DNA from: Lunularia cruciata
Lineage: Eukaryota; Streptophyta; Marchantiopsida; Lunulariales; Lunulariaceae
Assembly: GCA_948567375.1 (NCBI GenBank)
Contig: OX419758.1
Coordinates: forward strand, 44,397,001-44,461,000
Length of the DNA: 64,000 nucleotides
Direction of reading: 5' to 3'
The stretch's first letter is position 1, and each line of letters opens with the position of its first letter. Shown in pieces: positions 1 through 10,500 of the stretch. A program made the translations under genes and the position numbers. The notes under the pieces are model-generated. The model did no database searches. It worked only from the letters and a program-made list of their open reading frames with translations, and was not told where the DNA came from.

Positions 1-607
1 GATTTGGTTTGAAAACTACCTCCTAAACTTCAAAACTTTATAACTCTTTGTACATGAATGATCTCTCTTTGAGTTTCAACCAACCGGTAGCCTATCTACC
101 ACTTAATTTTCTTGAAAAGTTCACTGTAATCAAATTCAAGATCTAGAAATGGAAAACTCTTTACAAATTTCTTAAGAGTATGCAATTTCTAGAGCAATTT
201 ATTCAATCAACTTCTTAAAAATCTAGCTTAGTGTGTGTACTAGTTCTCACAATAAATTTAAGTGTGATAATTGAAGGATAACCTCAGATATCATGGGTAG
301 AAATTCCATGTCTAGATAATAAGGTAGAATTTTTGCCCAAATTGACCATAATCTCCAAAAATCTACAATCCACCTCCCACAATCTCTCCAAAGCTTCTCA
401 TGTGTACAAGATGTACAATATCACCTCAAAGACATTATAATGAACTATAGGGTACAAGAATGGGTCTTGGTTCTCTAACACAAGATCGACCCTCTCATCC
501 CAATGTTCTGTCCAAGTGAGCTCTCATAGCCTTGTTTTGCCTAATGTAGAATTGAACACATAACATTATCTAGCCTTCTTGAGAGGTCTTGACAACAAAA
601 CCAAAAA
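1..607 (-). mobile_element. Family A element A1, leader region
   Basis: This is the untranslated leader just downstream of the A1 5' LTR on the minus strand; the rest of the element lies left of the window. The primer-binding site is at 586-603, complementary to the 3' end of tRNA-Asp but changed by several C-to-T and G-to-A transitions. The region around 420-570 matches the leader of A3 (38640-38830) base for base over long stretches, which fixes family and orientation. No gag is reached. The reading frame seen in the A3 leader is broken here. Confidence 0.8.
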
Positions 608-1290
608 TGTGAGCCGGCCTATCTCTCACACAAGATATACTCTAATGGCTATTATGATAGCGCACCATGAACTAAGAAGGAAAGGAAACCCAACTCCATC
701 ATACTCCTCCAAGGCAAACTCTCCAAGACTCAAACCATTACTCACTAGAGAACTCAATGAGAGAGAGGTAGTTGCAAATAAAAGGATGATGAGTATCTCC
801 TCACCCTTAGTTTATATACTTGTGAAATAGTTACACACCAAGGTTACTAATTTTTAGAGTAACTCAAGTTATTGGACTAAAAATTAAACAAAGTCAAAAG
901 GAATATCTATACTCATGGGAATATTCCCTTAAGCATGTGGTCTTATCTTGACCCAACCACTAAGTGAAGGATTATTTTGCATAGGATATCCTTAGACTAT
1001 AGAAGAATCTGAATCAAAAAGGCTTGTGCATCTAAGAGTTATCAACTCTTACCTCAAAGCCAAACACCTAGGAATAATACCAAGTTAATACACTAGAATC
1101 AAAAATAGTGGTGCTCATCTTTTTCACTTCTTCAAAAGTAAGATCCATTCTATCTTAGTTCTGAATAACTTCATCTAATCATGGTTACTCTGGAACCATC
1201 TTTTATCTCTATATAAGTAATATATCTCAAGTATTTGTAATACCAAACTAAATATCACAATAGCACATACATGCACAAATGGGTGTCACA
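608..1290 (-). repeat. Family A 5' LTR (A1)
   Basis: A 683-bp LTR on the minus strand. It begins at 1290 with TGTGACACCCATTTGTGCAT and ends at 608 with GCCGGCTCACA, so it has TG...CA ends. It matches the A2 3' LTR (30382-31023) and the split A3 LTR along its length. A TATA-like TATATAAA appears on the minus strand near 810-820. The base after 1290 begins transposase coding sequence, so A1 is inserted into a PIF/Harbinger gene. The partner target duplication lies outside the window. Confidence 0.85.
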
Positions 1291-1612
1291 GACCCATGTA
1301 CACTATGAGCATTGCAAAGGAGTTCCAAAGGCAAGATGTAATTTATTGAGAGAAATAAAACAATTGAATTACACATCAAAGAAATCATATTTATTACATT
1401 GGGTGACAACATGCATAATTTTACATAATTTTATTATCAACCAATCTCATATATTGGAAGATGTTGATTTTGAAGAAGAGATAGATTTAGGCATTGGTGT
1501 TGGGGTTGGAGGTTCATTTGAGCCTTACCAAGAACAGACTAGATATGAAGTATTGCATCATTGTCTACCATTTAATTGTCAAGCATGTGTTTTCTTGAAT
1601 TCAAGAGTGTAA
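1291..1612 (+). pseudogene. PIF/Harbinger transposase C-terminal fragment
   Basis: The reading frame runs to the stop at 1610-1612. It contains EHCKGVPKARCNLLREIKQL followed by HWVTTCIILHNFII. The pattern of a small ER(A/C)-G-LK-RF-LRE block followed by C-LHN-(I/L)I is the hallmark of the last part of the DDE nuclease domain of PIF/Harbinger (HARBI1-like) transposases. Only about 105 C-terminal codons remain. The upstream part with the first two catalytic aspartates is cut off by the A1 LTR ending at 1290. The tail after the nuclease domain is acidic (DVDFEEEIDLG). I could not identify terminal inverted repeats. An apparent start codon at 1271 lies in the LTR and is not meaningful. Family call fairly sure; boundaries less so. 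Confidence 0.7.
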
Positions 1613-2410
1613 AACTAATTCCAAGTAGTCTTTTGGAATGCAAGCTTGTAAATAAATTATATATGTTATTCATGCCATGAAAGTCAAATTCAAAGGAATG
1701 ATTTCATTTTATACATGTGATTATTGGGATGCTGAGGATACTAGGGCCAATTAAGACGTTTGGGCTACTCAAGGTGCACATGATGCTTGGGAGATCAAGG
1801 TGAATAGGTGCAAATTTACGACTTCTATTTTATTTGAGGAGCTTTTGAGTTGATATATTTCTATATTTTGCTAATTTTATTGCATAAATATAGATATATT
1901 TGAAAAGGTGTGGTTTTGAGCTGTTTTGTGCTATATAAAAAATTGGCTCTCTTAAAGGTACATCACAAAAAAGAAAAGCTTTAGGAGTAGATATCCATAG
2001 TTGTGGAGGAGAGAGAGTTAGAGTTTTAGGAAGAAAGTGTGGTCAAGATTAGAGAGGAGTTTAGGTTGAAGAGGTGAGTATCAAAAGACATTTTTATTTA
2101 GGTTGTAGAGGTTGAGCATAAGAGATCAATATTAGGGAAGTTTTGGGAGGACTATCTAGAGTTGTCAAGTTGTGGGACAAGTTTTGGGGAAGTTTTGGGA
2201 GAGCTTAGATTTACAATTAGAGATTTTTAGTTTCCAATTTTGAGTGTAAGGACAAGATTGTGGTGGAGTTGCAAGAAGTGGATTGAAGTTGCAAGAGCAA
2301 GTTGAAGTTGCGGGAAGAGAGTGGAGTGGAGGGTGTTTTGAGCTTAGAGTGTTGGAAAATTCTAAGAGTTTATAAGAGGTTAGGGTTTAGAATGAAGTTT
2401 TATGAGAGAT
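1613..2410. other. Unassigned spacer, no gene seen
   Basis: About 800 bp between the transposase remnant and the end of element C1. It is purine-rich on the plus strand from 1980 to 2390, with repeated GGAAGTTTTGGGA-type phrases. Its only open frame (2302-2487) runs into the C1 terminal repeat and looks spurious. It may be the 3' part of the Harbinger element or an older repeat. I recognise nothing else. Confidence 0.4.
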
Positions 2411-3059
2411 GTTGTGTGTATATACATCACTACAAAACATACATCATTGTCAACATCATACACTATAGAAACAAAACTCACACATAAGTCATACATGAAC
2501 TCTAAAGTACCACAATAATCACTTCATTCTTCTACTTGAATCACACTCAAATCAAATATGTACTCAATCCCTCCTTCAACAATCTACCAACAATTGGGCA
2601 TTGATTATAGTCAAACCATACCTTATCTAAGAAACTCTAGGTGATGCTTGTTGGCTTCTATCCACCATAGCCAAGAACTCAAAGACTCAACATCAAAGAA
2701 ATGAGCTTTGTAGAGCTACACGTCAAAGGTACACCTCTCTACTTGACCTAGGTTTCTAGCCCTAATAGTGCTATTGACAACACATATAACGGTGCAAGTG
2801 ATGATGTGGGTCCAATCATGTGATCAGTAATCCTAACATAAAATTGGATTGCCCCAAGTAGTCCATGAGTAACTACCAAAATACCTATGACTACCAACAA
2901 TACCATTCCAACATCCAAGCAACCTAGCTCTAGCACTACAAATGTTATGATAGCTGTTGTGCATATATACATCGCTAGACAACATACATTGTTGTCAACA
3001 TCAAAAACTATAAAAGCACAACTCACACATAAGTCATATATGAACTCTAAAGGGCTACA
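2411..3059 (-). repeat. Family C 3' terminal repeat block (C1)
   Basis: Read on the minus strand, three parts follow each other. B1 (3059-2953) starts TGTAGCCCTTTAGAG right after a purine tract. A2 (2952-2515) matches 6130-6580 and 52388-52838. B2 (2514-2411) is a second copy of B1 starting TGTGGTACTTTAGAG and ending CACAACA. The same order B-A-B occurs at 52281-52942. The element edge is at 2411; the sequence beyond is unrelated. The 5' end of C1 lies past the right edge of the window. See the findings for the split-repeat interpretation. Confidence 0.75.
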
Positions 3060-6000
3060 ATTGCTCCTCCTGACTTGTAGTTAGGTCCCTAGAACTCTAG
3101 ATAGCCATCTTTTCCAAGTATGTGGTATTCTCTATGGTGGGCAAAGATCTAGTGCTATCAAGCTCCATTGTTAGTTGCCTATCTGCAATCTATATCACAT
3201 AAATGGTGAACTAGCTATAAGTCAAGTACATATAGGACATAACTACTATCCTTGAGGAATCATTTTGAGGAGAGGGTCAAACTACCATATGCTATCCTTT
3301 TAAACAGCTATCATACACCAACAAAGTAGCAATTTCACTAAAAGAGCCACATAACATACACCACAAGCCTACACATACAAGTGCTAAGCTTGGATCCATA
3401 GTGCTTTTAATATTTGGGAGGTGGCATGGTACACAATTGCACACATGATCCTTCCAAACAACACCATCGAGTCCTTCCAACACAAGGACTCCAAAAAGCA
3501 AAAATTTACACACTCTCAAAATAGTGTAGCTTGTAGTAACATCAAGTGTTGCTTGTGTAGTCTGCTATAGATATACATAATCACCTAGATGAAATCAATA
3601 GATTGAAGGTCTATAACCTCTTCCTCAATAGTAGCATAGTGCAATGTATCCCTATGTCGAGCAATTGCCAAGTTCTCAAAGGCCATTTGCATCACTCTCC
3701 AAAAGATCTCTACCGATTGAGAACATTCACTCACTCATAAATCTAGATCATTGAAGTCTAAAACTATAATAGCTTCTTAACAAATGGCTATAGGTAAATT
3801 TAGATCTTGTCCATAGAGTAGAAAGTAATGAGAGAAGGAGGCTAAGGAAGCTTGCTAGCTAGACTGATAGCCCATGGCCAACCAACATAACTAGAGATTC
3901 CAATCTCCCAAGTGGCCTATTTACAAACCATACTTATGCAATCTTCTCTTCACCATCTGAACCACTCTCTTTGCTAAGCCATATGCCTTAAAGTGATCTT
4001 GAGAGGTAGTACAATGATCACTCAAGGCCTTGTCACACAAGAATTGAAACTCTTCAAAGAACTTTGTACCATAATCAATCAAAACCTTAATTGATGCACC
4101 AAAATGACAAAACTTGATCTAGGAATGAGTAAGTTGTCCCTTCATTGGAATTTTCAAGAAGAGCCAACAACTCAATCCACTTGGAGAAATGCTCCACCAT
4201 CCAATACATACCAATGATATCTCATAGTCAATGGTAAAGGTCCAACAAAGTCTTATAATACCCATTTATGCATGTATATGCTATTGTGATATTTAGTTTG
4301 GTATTACAAGTACTTCAAAGATATTATTTATATAAAGATCAAGGATGGTTTTACATTAGTCATGAATAGCTAAAATTAGTCTTAGCTAAGATAGAGGGGG
4401 AATTTACTTTAGAGGAAGTGGAAAAGATGAGCACCAATATTTTGGATTCTAGTGTATTGACTTGGTATTATTCTTAGGTGTTTAGCTTTGAAGAAAGAGT
4501 TAAGAACTCTTGGACCCACAAGTCTTTTTGCTTTGGATTCTTCTATAGTCTAAGGATAGCCATGTGAAAGAATCATTCACTTAGTGGTTGGGTCAAGATA
4601 AGACCACATGCTTAGGGGAATATTCTCATGAGTATAGATAGATATTCCTTTAGACTTTAGACTTTAGACTTTGGTTGACTTTTAGTCTAGTAACTTGAGT
4701 TACTATCACTAATTAGTAACCTTAATGCATAACTATTTCACAAGTATATAAAACTAAGGATGAGGATGTACTGATCATCCTTTCATTTACAACTATCTTT
4801 CTCTCATTGAGTCCTCTAATGGGAAATGGTTTGAGTCTTGGAGTGTTATCCTTGGAAGAGTGGTAGAGTTTGGGTTCCTTGCCTTCTTAGTCCATGGTGT
4901 GTTACCATAATATCCATTAGAGGTTCATCTTGAGTGATAGATAGGCCGACTCACAATCCAAACTCCAATAATAACACAATCCCATGATATGTAATGGGTA
5001 TAATTGTGACATAAGAGCATTAAATGATCCTCTAACTTGATCAAAAACCACATATTTGGCAATAAATTGCTATACATTGGGTTGGATATTGCACCACCAA
5101 TAATGACTTTGGAGTAAGCTATATTTACGCTTTACTCCAAAATGTGCTAGCTTCTTATGAGCATGATTGAACAACTATGGTCACTAAGATGAAGTGGTAT
5201 CACTCACACTCTACTATCTTCTCAAACACAAAGAAGGTGTTTTCTTTCCAATCAAAACCGGTTGGCTTGATGAAGAACATGGTCCTTTTCCTTGGCACCA
5301 TCTTTGCCACCTACAACACCAATGAAAAAATAATCCATCACTAAGACATCATCATGAATGTCTTGCTGAACTATACCAATATCTCCACCCTCTAGATATA
5401 TGACCTCAATTATTCCTCTTGTATTTACTAAGAGAAATACCACCAAAGTATCAAAAAATATACATAAAATGGTAGATGCATGCCAACTTGGCACCATCTC
5501 ATCATTTGTCTCACTATGCTAATTTTCTCCGGTCTGAACTCCTATTGGATGGGATATAGGTTTCTACTTAACCCATTTGCACCACGGTTCACCACTCTAG
5601 GTCTATGAATAACTATGAGATAATACTCTTGCAAAATTAGAGCCAATTATGCAAGCTTCCCTAAAAGCTTGTCAGACTCCATCAACCACTTCAATGGTTG
5701 ATGATCATGATAAGAGTGAAAGGGTTACCAAATATATAACATCATAAATGTGTCACTTCCCATACTACTACCAAGCACTCTCTCATATGAACTATACTTC
5801 ACCTTTGCTGAATTATTGGAGCAATTAGCATAAGTCATCACAAACTCCGATCAATGTGAACCTAGAAAGGTCATCCTTTGATCGGTGTCCTAAGAATAGA
5901 GGTAGATGTCAACCTCTCTTTGACTCTATAAAAACACTCTCATGCTCATCTCCCCAACACCACTCTTGTGTAAGTTTGGTCAGCTTTTTCAAGGCCTTGG

Positions 6001-6129
6001 CAATGACACTAAATCCTCTTACATATCGGTGATAGAAGTTCACCAACCCAAGGATTGCTCACACTTTGCTCATATCTATAGGTCACAGAATACATGCAAT
6101 AGCCTCCACCTTGGTCTGTTAAACCAAGT
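3060..6129 (-). pseudogene. Family C pol, RT thumb to integrase (C1)
   Basis: Degenerate pol on the minus strand. From 6129 downward come the RT thumb (TKVEAIACIL, then a frame reading LGLVNFYHRYVRGF), RNase H, the integrase zinc region and the integrase core (VEHFSKWIELLAL near 4180). A C-terminal domain at 3290-3520 includes VLEGLDGVVWKDHVCNC followed by PCHLPNI. The same blocks occur in C2 at 18603-20734, so the assignment rests on two copies. Many stops and shifts are present. The integrase is interrupted by solo LTR A4 (4254-4955). The RT N-terminal half continues at 52943-53381 and 57147 onward, beyond the inserted C2 element. A Ty3/gypsy origin is clear; the lineage within it is not. 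Confidence 0.75.
4254..4955 (+). repeat. Solo LTR of family A (A4)
   Basis: Starts as TATAATACCCATTTATGCAT, a mutated form of TGTAACACCCATTTGTGCAT, and ends GGCCGACTCACA. It matches the other A LTRs throughout, including the TATA-like region near 4745. No PBS or PPT borders it. The flanks join to give continuous family C integrase sequence: left AACAAAGTC, right TCCAAACTCC, against AATGAAGTCCAAATTCC in C2 near 19785 (reverse strand). That supports a solo LTR inserted in C1. The target duplication is too decayed to state exactly. Confidence 0.8.
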
Positions 6130-6580
6130 TGTCACGCCATTTGTAGTATTGCATCTAGATTGCTCGGACACTAGAGTTGCAATGATAGTGGGTAGAGGTA
6201 TTTTAGTAGTTACTCGTAGACTACTTTTGAATGGTCAGATTTTGTGTTTGGGGTACTGACTTCATAGTGGAGCCCATCATCACTTTGCACTGTTTGCACC
6301 ATCAGGTGTGCTGTTATTAGGACCATTAGGGTTTAAGAACTAGCTCAAGTCCTGAGGGTATACTTTTGAAGTGCAGCTCCAAAGAGCTCACTTCTTTGAT
6401 TTTGAGCCTTCGATTTCCTAGCTATGGTGGACAAAGGTTGGCAAGCATCACCTGGATTATCTTAGCTCAGGTGGATGTAGCTTGATTGTGATCAGTGCCC
6501 AATTGTTGGCAAATTATAGAGTGACAAATCAAGTATTGATCTGATTGAGTGTGAGTCAAGTTGTGTAAACAAACTGATTA
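6130..6580 (+). repeat. Family C 5' terminal repeat, A segment
   Basis: Matches 52388-52838 (same strand) and 2515-2952 (opposite strand) from TGTCACGCCATTTGTAG to CTGATTA. At its 5' side it abuts C1 RT sequence. At its 3' side it runs into CATCAGAGAAGTGAGG, which may be a decayed primer-binding site of the initiator tRNA-Met type (ATCAGAG core). Unlike the 3' block, it has no copy of the B segment (TGTGGCAC...) before or after it. Confidence 0.75.
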
Positions 6581-7440
6581 CATCAGAGAAGTGAGGTCAG
6601 GGGGAAACAAGGTGCAAGAATTGAGAGTGTTGGTGGTATCTCTAAGATTCACTGATTGTTGGTAGTTCAATCGTAGTTCAAGTTTTCCCTAGTGTGTTGA
6701 AGCTCATTTGATTGATGTAGATTTGGTAGTGAGGCAGACGGTGTGCAGAAGTGCTGGAAGATTTTGAGCAAAGAGAAGCAATTTTCAAGAAGAGTTGTGA
6801 TTTTGAGCTCAAGAGGTGAAAGCAAGACCAATTTGTTACAAGTTGGGCTCAAAAGGTGAAATTCAAGGTGGATTTGTGAACCCACCTCTGTGAATTTTTG
6901 ATTTGGAGAAATCCATTTTTTCAATTTGGCTCAAGTGAAGAGTTAATAAAGGATTTGGCGGTGGGCCAACTTTAAGGATTTATGTCAGATTTTTGTTGGA
7001 GTTTACATCAAATTTTGGCCAGATTTGGAGGAGTTTTGCTTGTTGGCCAGATTTGGTGGAGTTTCACTCGAGGGCATTTAGAGGCTTTGAAGCATATGGC
7101 TATGGGCTACAAGAGGCTAGAAAGGCCTAGAAGTTACTAGGGCTACATTAGTGGGTGGTGCTTGGTTGGTGTTGGTACTTGTTGGTGCTTGGTTGGTGGT
7201 GTTGGCACTTGGTGGGGTACTTGCAATTGCGGTTTGCGGTTGTTTTATCACAACGGAGTTATTTGGGAATTCCAAAGGAGATAGCCTTGTAGTACAGAAT
7301 GGGTTTACTTGGAGTGGCCCTCGGTATTAGCTTATATCTCAAGTCCCAATGAGGGAAGAGATTGACTATGAGTTGGAGTTTGACACAAGAGTTGATTCAA
7401 TTGAGTGGCAATCTTTGCTCACTATAATCTGAGACCATGG
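6581..7440 (+). other. Family C leader, no confident gene
   Basis: Purine-rich sequence between the 5' repeat and the first recognisable coding part of C2. From about 7130 to 7215 there is a TTGGTGCTTGGTTGGTG-like imperfect short repeat. I found no gag zinc knuckle or gag core. Comparison with C1 shows the protease region present there (63380-63790) is missing here, so a deletion lies somewhere in 7300-7440. Open frames on the minus strand in this stretch look accidental. Confidence 0.45.
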
Positions 7441-8113
7441 CAACATCAGTTTCAAATTTTAGTGGTGCTATCACTTGGCATGGTGACTTATTGGAGGGTA
7501 ACATCCATGTAGAGGTTACTCCGGTACCAGAGGAGATCACTCGGATTTGGAGTACAAGTGGGATTGTTCTATCCACCTTAGATGTTCCATTGTAGAGTTT
7601 AGACTAGGCGTTGCAACAACATGCAGATTGGTTAGTGCAGCAAGCTTGGAGTGGAGCCTTTGTACCACCAAGAGATGAGTGTTAGGATGAGCCTCTAGAG
7701 TCAATTTGACACCTCTAAATACCACATTCCTTGCTTGGCAATATCTAGTAGAGGGAGTATGTCTATTGGAGTTGTTCGGTGGGATTAGCACTAGACTAGC
7801 TACGGTCCAAGTTTACAAGTACATAAGTACTCGTATATGGAGAGAGATGAGACTACTAGCCAAGTCTCTCTACATCATGTGGCACACTTGGCTTATCGGT
7901 ATTCTGAGTTATTGTTGATGTCAGTAATCAAGGGTTACCATAAGACCCTACCAACAAGTATTTCCTTGCTGGGGGGAGCAAGACATGGTACCATTCACTT
8001 GGTGATCGCTGGATGGCCATGTTAGGGACATACACGTGTTGGCCAAGGTTTGGGTCTTTAGGATGCATGTTTTGGTGTGTTTTGGGAGATGTTACACATA
8101 CTTTGACATCTCT
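7441..8113 (+). pseudogene. C5-cytosine methyltransferase N-half (C2)
   Basis: After a linker shared with C1 (GDLLEGNIHVEVTPVP region), the frame at 7754 reads GVCLLELFGGISTRLATV. This fits motif I of C5-cytosine methyltransferases (AdoMet binding, usually L-F-GIGTGL). After a frameshift, YMERDETTSQVSLHHVAHLA gives the acidic motif II block, and the frame at about 7990 reads IHLVIAGWPC, then TAG, then GHTRVGQGLGL. That is motif IV with the catalytic Cys codon at 8020-8022. The spacing I to IV (about 87 codons) fits the family. The domain is cut at 8113 by the B element; motifs VI to X are lost. It lies in the pol region of a retrotransposon, as in the second copy at 62010-63020. The protein is broken by one shift and at least two stops. 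Confidence 0.75.
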
Positions 8114-8682
8114 ATGATCTGCTCTCGCATTCTACGACATTGAAAGATGCCCTCTCCTGGATGAGACACTCTAACCCCTTCTGGATTTCAGAAAATTTCA
8201 CTCTCAATTTGCTTCCGGACACGCATTACTGCAGGACAACTACTCAAAGGAATTGGAAATTTACTTGGCATATTCAACTTGTCCCTACGCAATTGCAATC
8301 TTATATTACCCCAAATTGTAGTCAGTCTTCAGTTGATTTTAAATTTGACTTCCCCTCTTTTGCGTGTTGATTGTTTGGTCATTGTCAAGACATGCTTCTT
8401 CTGCCTCTGCCATTTCTTGAAGTGTACTTTCTTGCCACATACCAAGGTTGTTAGACGGTCTTTGTATCACCTGCACCTTCCAACCCAAAGACGGTGCTCT
8501 TTGGACTTTTTCCCGTCATACCCTTCTTCTGAGGACCTCCATCATTGGATCCAATGTCGCCTTCTTTGGATGTCCTCCGAAGTCACTTCCATCCATTCTT
8601 CTTCCGCAATTTGGCTTCTAGTGCTTACTTCTTCCCTTAAACACTAATAAACAGAGAAAAAACAAAAAATGTGTGCACCACA
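8114..8682 (-). repeat. Family B 3' LTR, truncated
   Basis: Starts at 8682 with TGTGGTGCACACATTTTTTG, directly after the PPT. It matches the first part of the 5' LTR (18597-18020) closely, including the start of the U3 gene, and stops at 8114 where C2 methyltransferase sequence begins. The remaining 3.2 kb of this LTR are deleted together with the downstream part of C2. Confidence 0.85.
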
Positions 8683-8697
8683 TACCCCCTCTCTCAA
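8683..8697 (-). promoter_or_regulatory. Polypurine tract of family B
   Basis: On the minus strand GATTTGAGAGAGGGGGTA ends at the first base of the 3' LTR. A purine run touching a TG start is where plus-strand DNA synthesis is primed. The integrase stop codon (8694-8696) overlaps it, so no gene fits between pol and U3. Confidence 0.8.
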
Positions 8698-10016
8698 ATC
8701 TGAGCATCCTTGCAAACACAAACAACCAGGTTTTTATACAAATTTGGGTTCGGGGTCCAATATTTTCTAACCATCCAACTGTTGACGCAAGTTGCAAAAG
8801 GATTGCCATCCAGGTTTGCTAGTTGAATAGAGCCATTAACATATATGTGCATCACGTAATATGGCCCCATCCACCTCAAATGTAATTTTCCTGGAAAAAT
8901 TATGCGGCAATTGTGATATAACAATACCAAGTCACAGGTTTGATTCTTTACCTGAACAACCACAGCTTTGATTCTTTTATCGTGCTTGACCTTTTGTTGT
9001 TCTTGAATTTCCTTTGTAGTTTGCACTGCATCATCCCTTTTCTCTTCCAACCACATCAGTTGATGAATCCAAAGATCTTGGCTTTCTTCCTCCAACAAGC
9101 GTTCTTCACAAAGAATTTGATATGTCGATACTTCAAATTCAACTGGTAATATGGGATGCAATCCGTATGTCAGGAAGTAAGGAGTCTGCTTGGTAGTAAT
9201 CTTTTCAGTTGTTTGATATGCCCACAACGCTGCAAGTAACTTTGTGTCCTAGTCATAGGCATAATTGACTGTCATCTTATTCAAAATTTTGCACAACAAT
9301 CCATTGGCCTTCTCCGTGAGTCCATTCACTTTTGGGTTGTAAGGCGTGGTCTTTGGATGTTTAATTTGGAAGTACTTGGTTAACGCTTCCACCATTGAGT
9401 TCAAAAAATGGGTTCCCCGATCACTGACCAATTCCAGAGGACACCCATAACGGGAGATGATGTTTTGAAAGAAAAATTCTGCCACTGTCTCTGCATCATC
9501 TCTTCGTGTGGCCTCTGCTTCCACTATTTTGGTGGCATAATTGGTACATACCAGGATGTACCTCTTCCTTGTGACACGAGTTACTAGTTGAATAGGACCT
9601 TAAAAATCAATACCCTATTTCTCAAATGGGGCCTAGGGCAAAATTGGTTTCAAGGGCCATTGGGAAGTTGCCGTCGGTTTCCTTGTTTTTTGACAAGCAT
9701 CACAACTTTGAATTTGGGCATGAGTATCTTTATACATTGTAGGCCACCAATACCCTGCCGAAAGAATTTTCTTCACTATATTTTTCAAGGCATAGTGTCC
9801 CCCCAATGCTTCCGAGTGTAAGGATTCAATGACTCCTCCGACTTTGTATGCTTCCAAACATCTCCAAAGTACTTCATCTTTGCCCATTTTAAACAAAATG
9901 TTGTGTTTTAATTGGTACGGTCCCATTTTCCAAAGGAAGACTGCCCTTTGTTCCAGGTCCAGCCCCTCAGGACAATGACATGTATGAAAATAGTGATATT
10001 TTGCCGCATACCTCAT
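8694..10016 (-). pseudogene. Integrase of family B
   Basis: The zinc-binding HHCC domain lies at 10016-9633 (SLHSEALGGHYALKN, then SCDACQKT). The DDE core follows, with YGCPLELVSDRGTHFLNS (second Asp) and NGLTEKANGLLCKIL (Glu) in 9524-9249. The C-terminal part is in 9227-8694 (LRWMGPYYVMHIYVNGSIQL and FATCVNSWMVRKYW). The length is normal for Ty3/gypsy. The frame is broken between these blocks by stops, for example at the junctions near 9633 and 9249. Integrase would join the linear cDNA into the host chromosome. The coding sequence runs to within a base or so of the PPT, typical of Athila-like elements without an env gene. Confidence 0.85.
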
Positions 10017-10029
10017 ACTTCAAACAGCC

Positions 10030-10500
10030 ATTAAATGATATAGCTCTTCATCAAGAAACCAATCATCAATTTCCAAATCTTGGTCTTGAGTTTCTAACTT
10101 GGATAAAAAGTCCGCATTTGAATGTGAAGCTCCCTTCCTTACTTGTATAGTGTATGTGAATTCTTGTAACAACAAGATCCATCGTGAATTTTCCTGAACA
10201 AATCTGCCTTCTTGACCAAGTGTTGTAATGCATAATGGTCAACATAGAAGATGAACTCGTATCCCAACAGGTAGTGGCAAAATTTCTTGCAGGCATACAC
10301 CATGCCGAGTGCTTCTTGTTCAGTGGTCGAATAGTTCTTTTCTGAGACTGAAATTGTTGGCTAGTGTAATATAATGGGTAGTCTTTCTGACTTAAGACGA
10401 CACCGATGGCCATGGACAAAGTGTCCACATACACATGAAAAGGGAGGTCCCAATTTGGGGCCCTCATAACTGGTGCTTCAACCCGTTTCTTCTTCAACAC
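10030..10500 (-). pseudogene. RNase H of family B
   Basis: Follows RT in the same direction. The start WDLPFHVYVDTLSMAIGVVL corresponds to the family block F-LYTDAS--AIGAVL, with Asp of the active site in VDTL. QKDYPLYYTSQQFQSQKRTI matches the conserved YYASR block. The distal half is shifted in frame. The enzyme would degrade the RNA strand during reverse transcription. Confidence is high for identity and low for exact ends. Confidence 0.75.

Noticed and set aside
2411-3059. Family C as a DIRS/Ngaro tyrosine-recombinase element
   Set aside because: The repeat layout fits, but pol contains an HHCC region and a DDE integrase core in two copies, and I found no tyrosine recombinase motifs.
2887-3084. 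Small plus-strand frame in the C1 terminal repeat, and 2748-3026 on the minus strand
   Set aside because: Both lie in terminal-repeat sequence and are not preserved in the other repeat copies.
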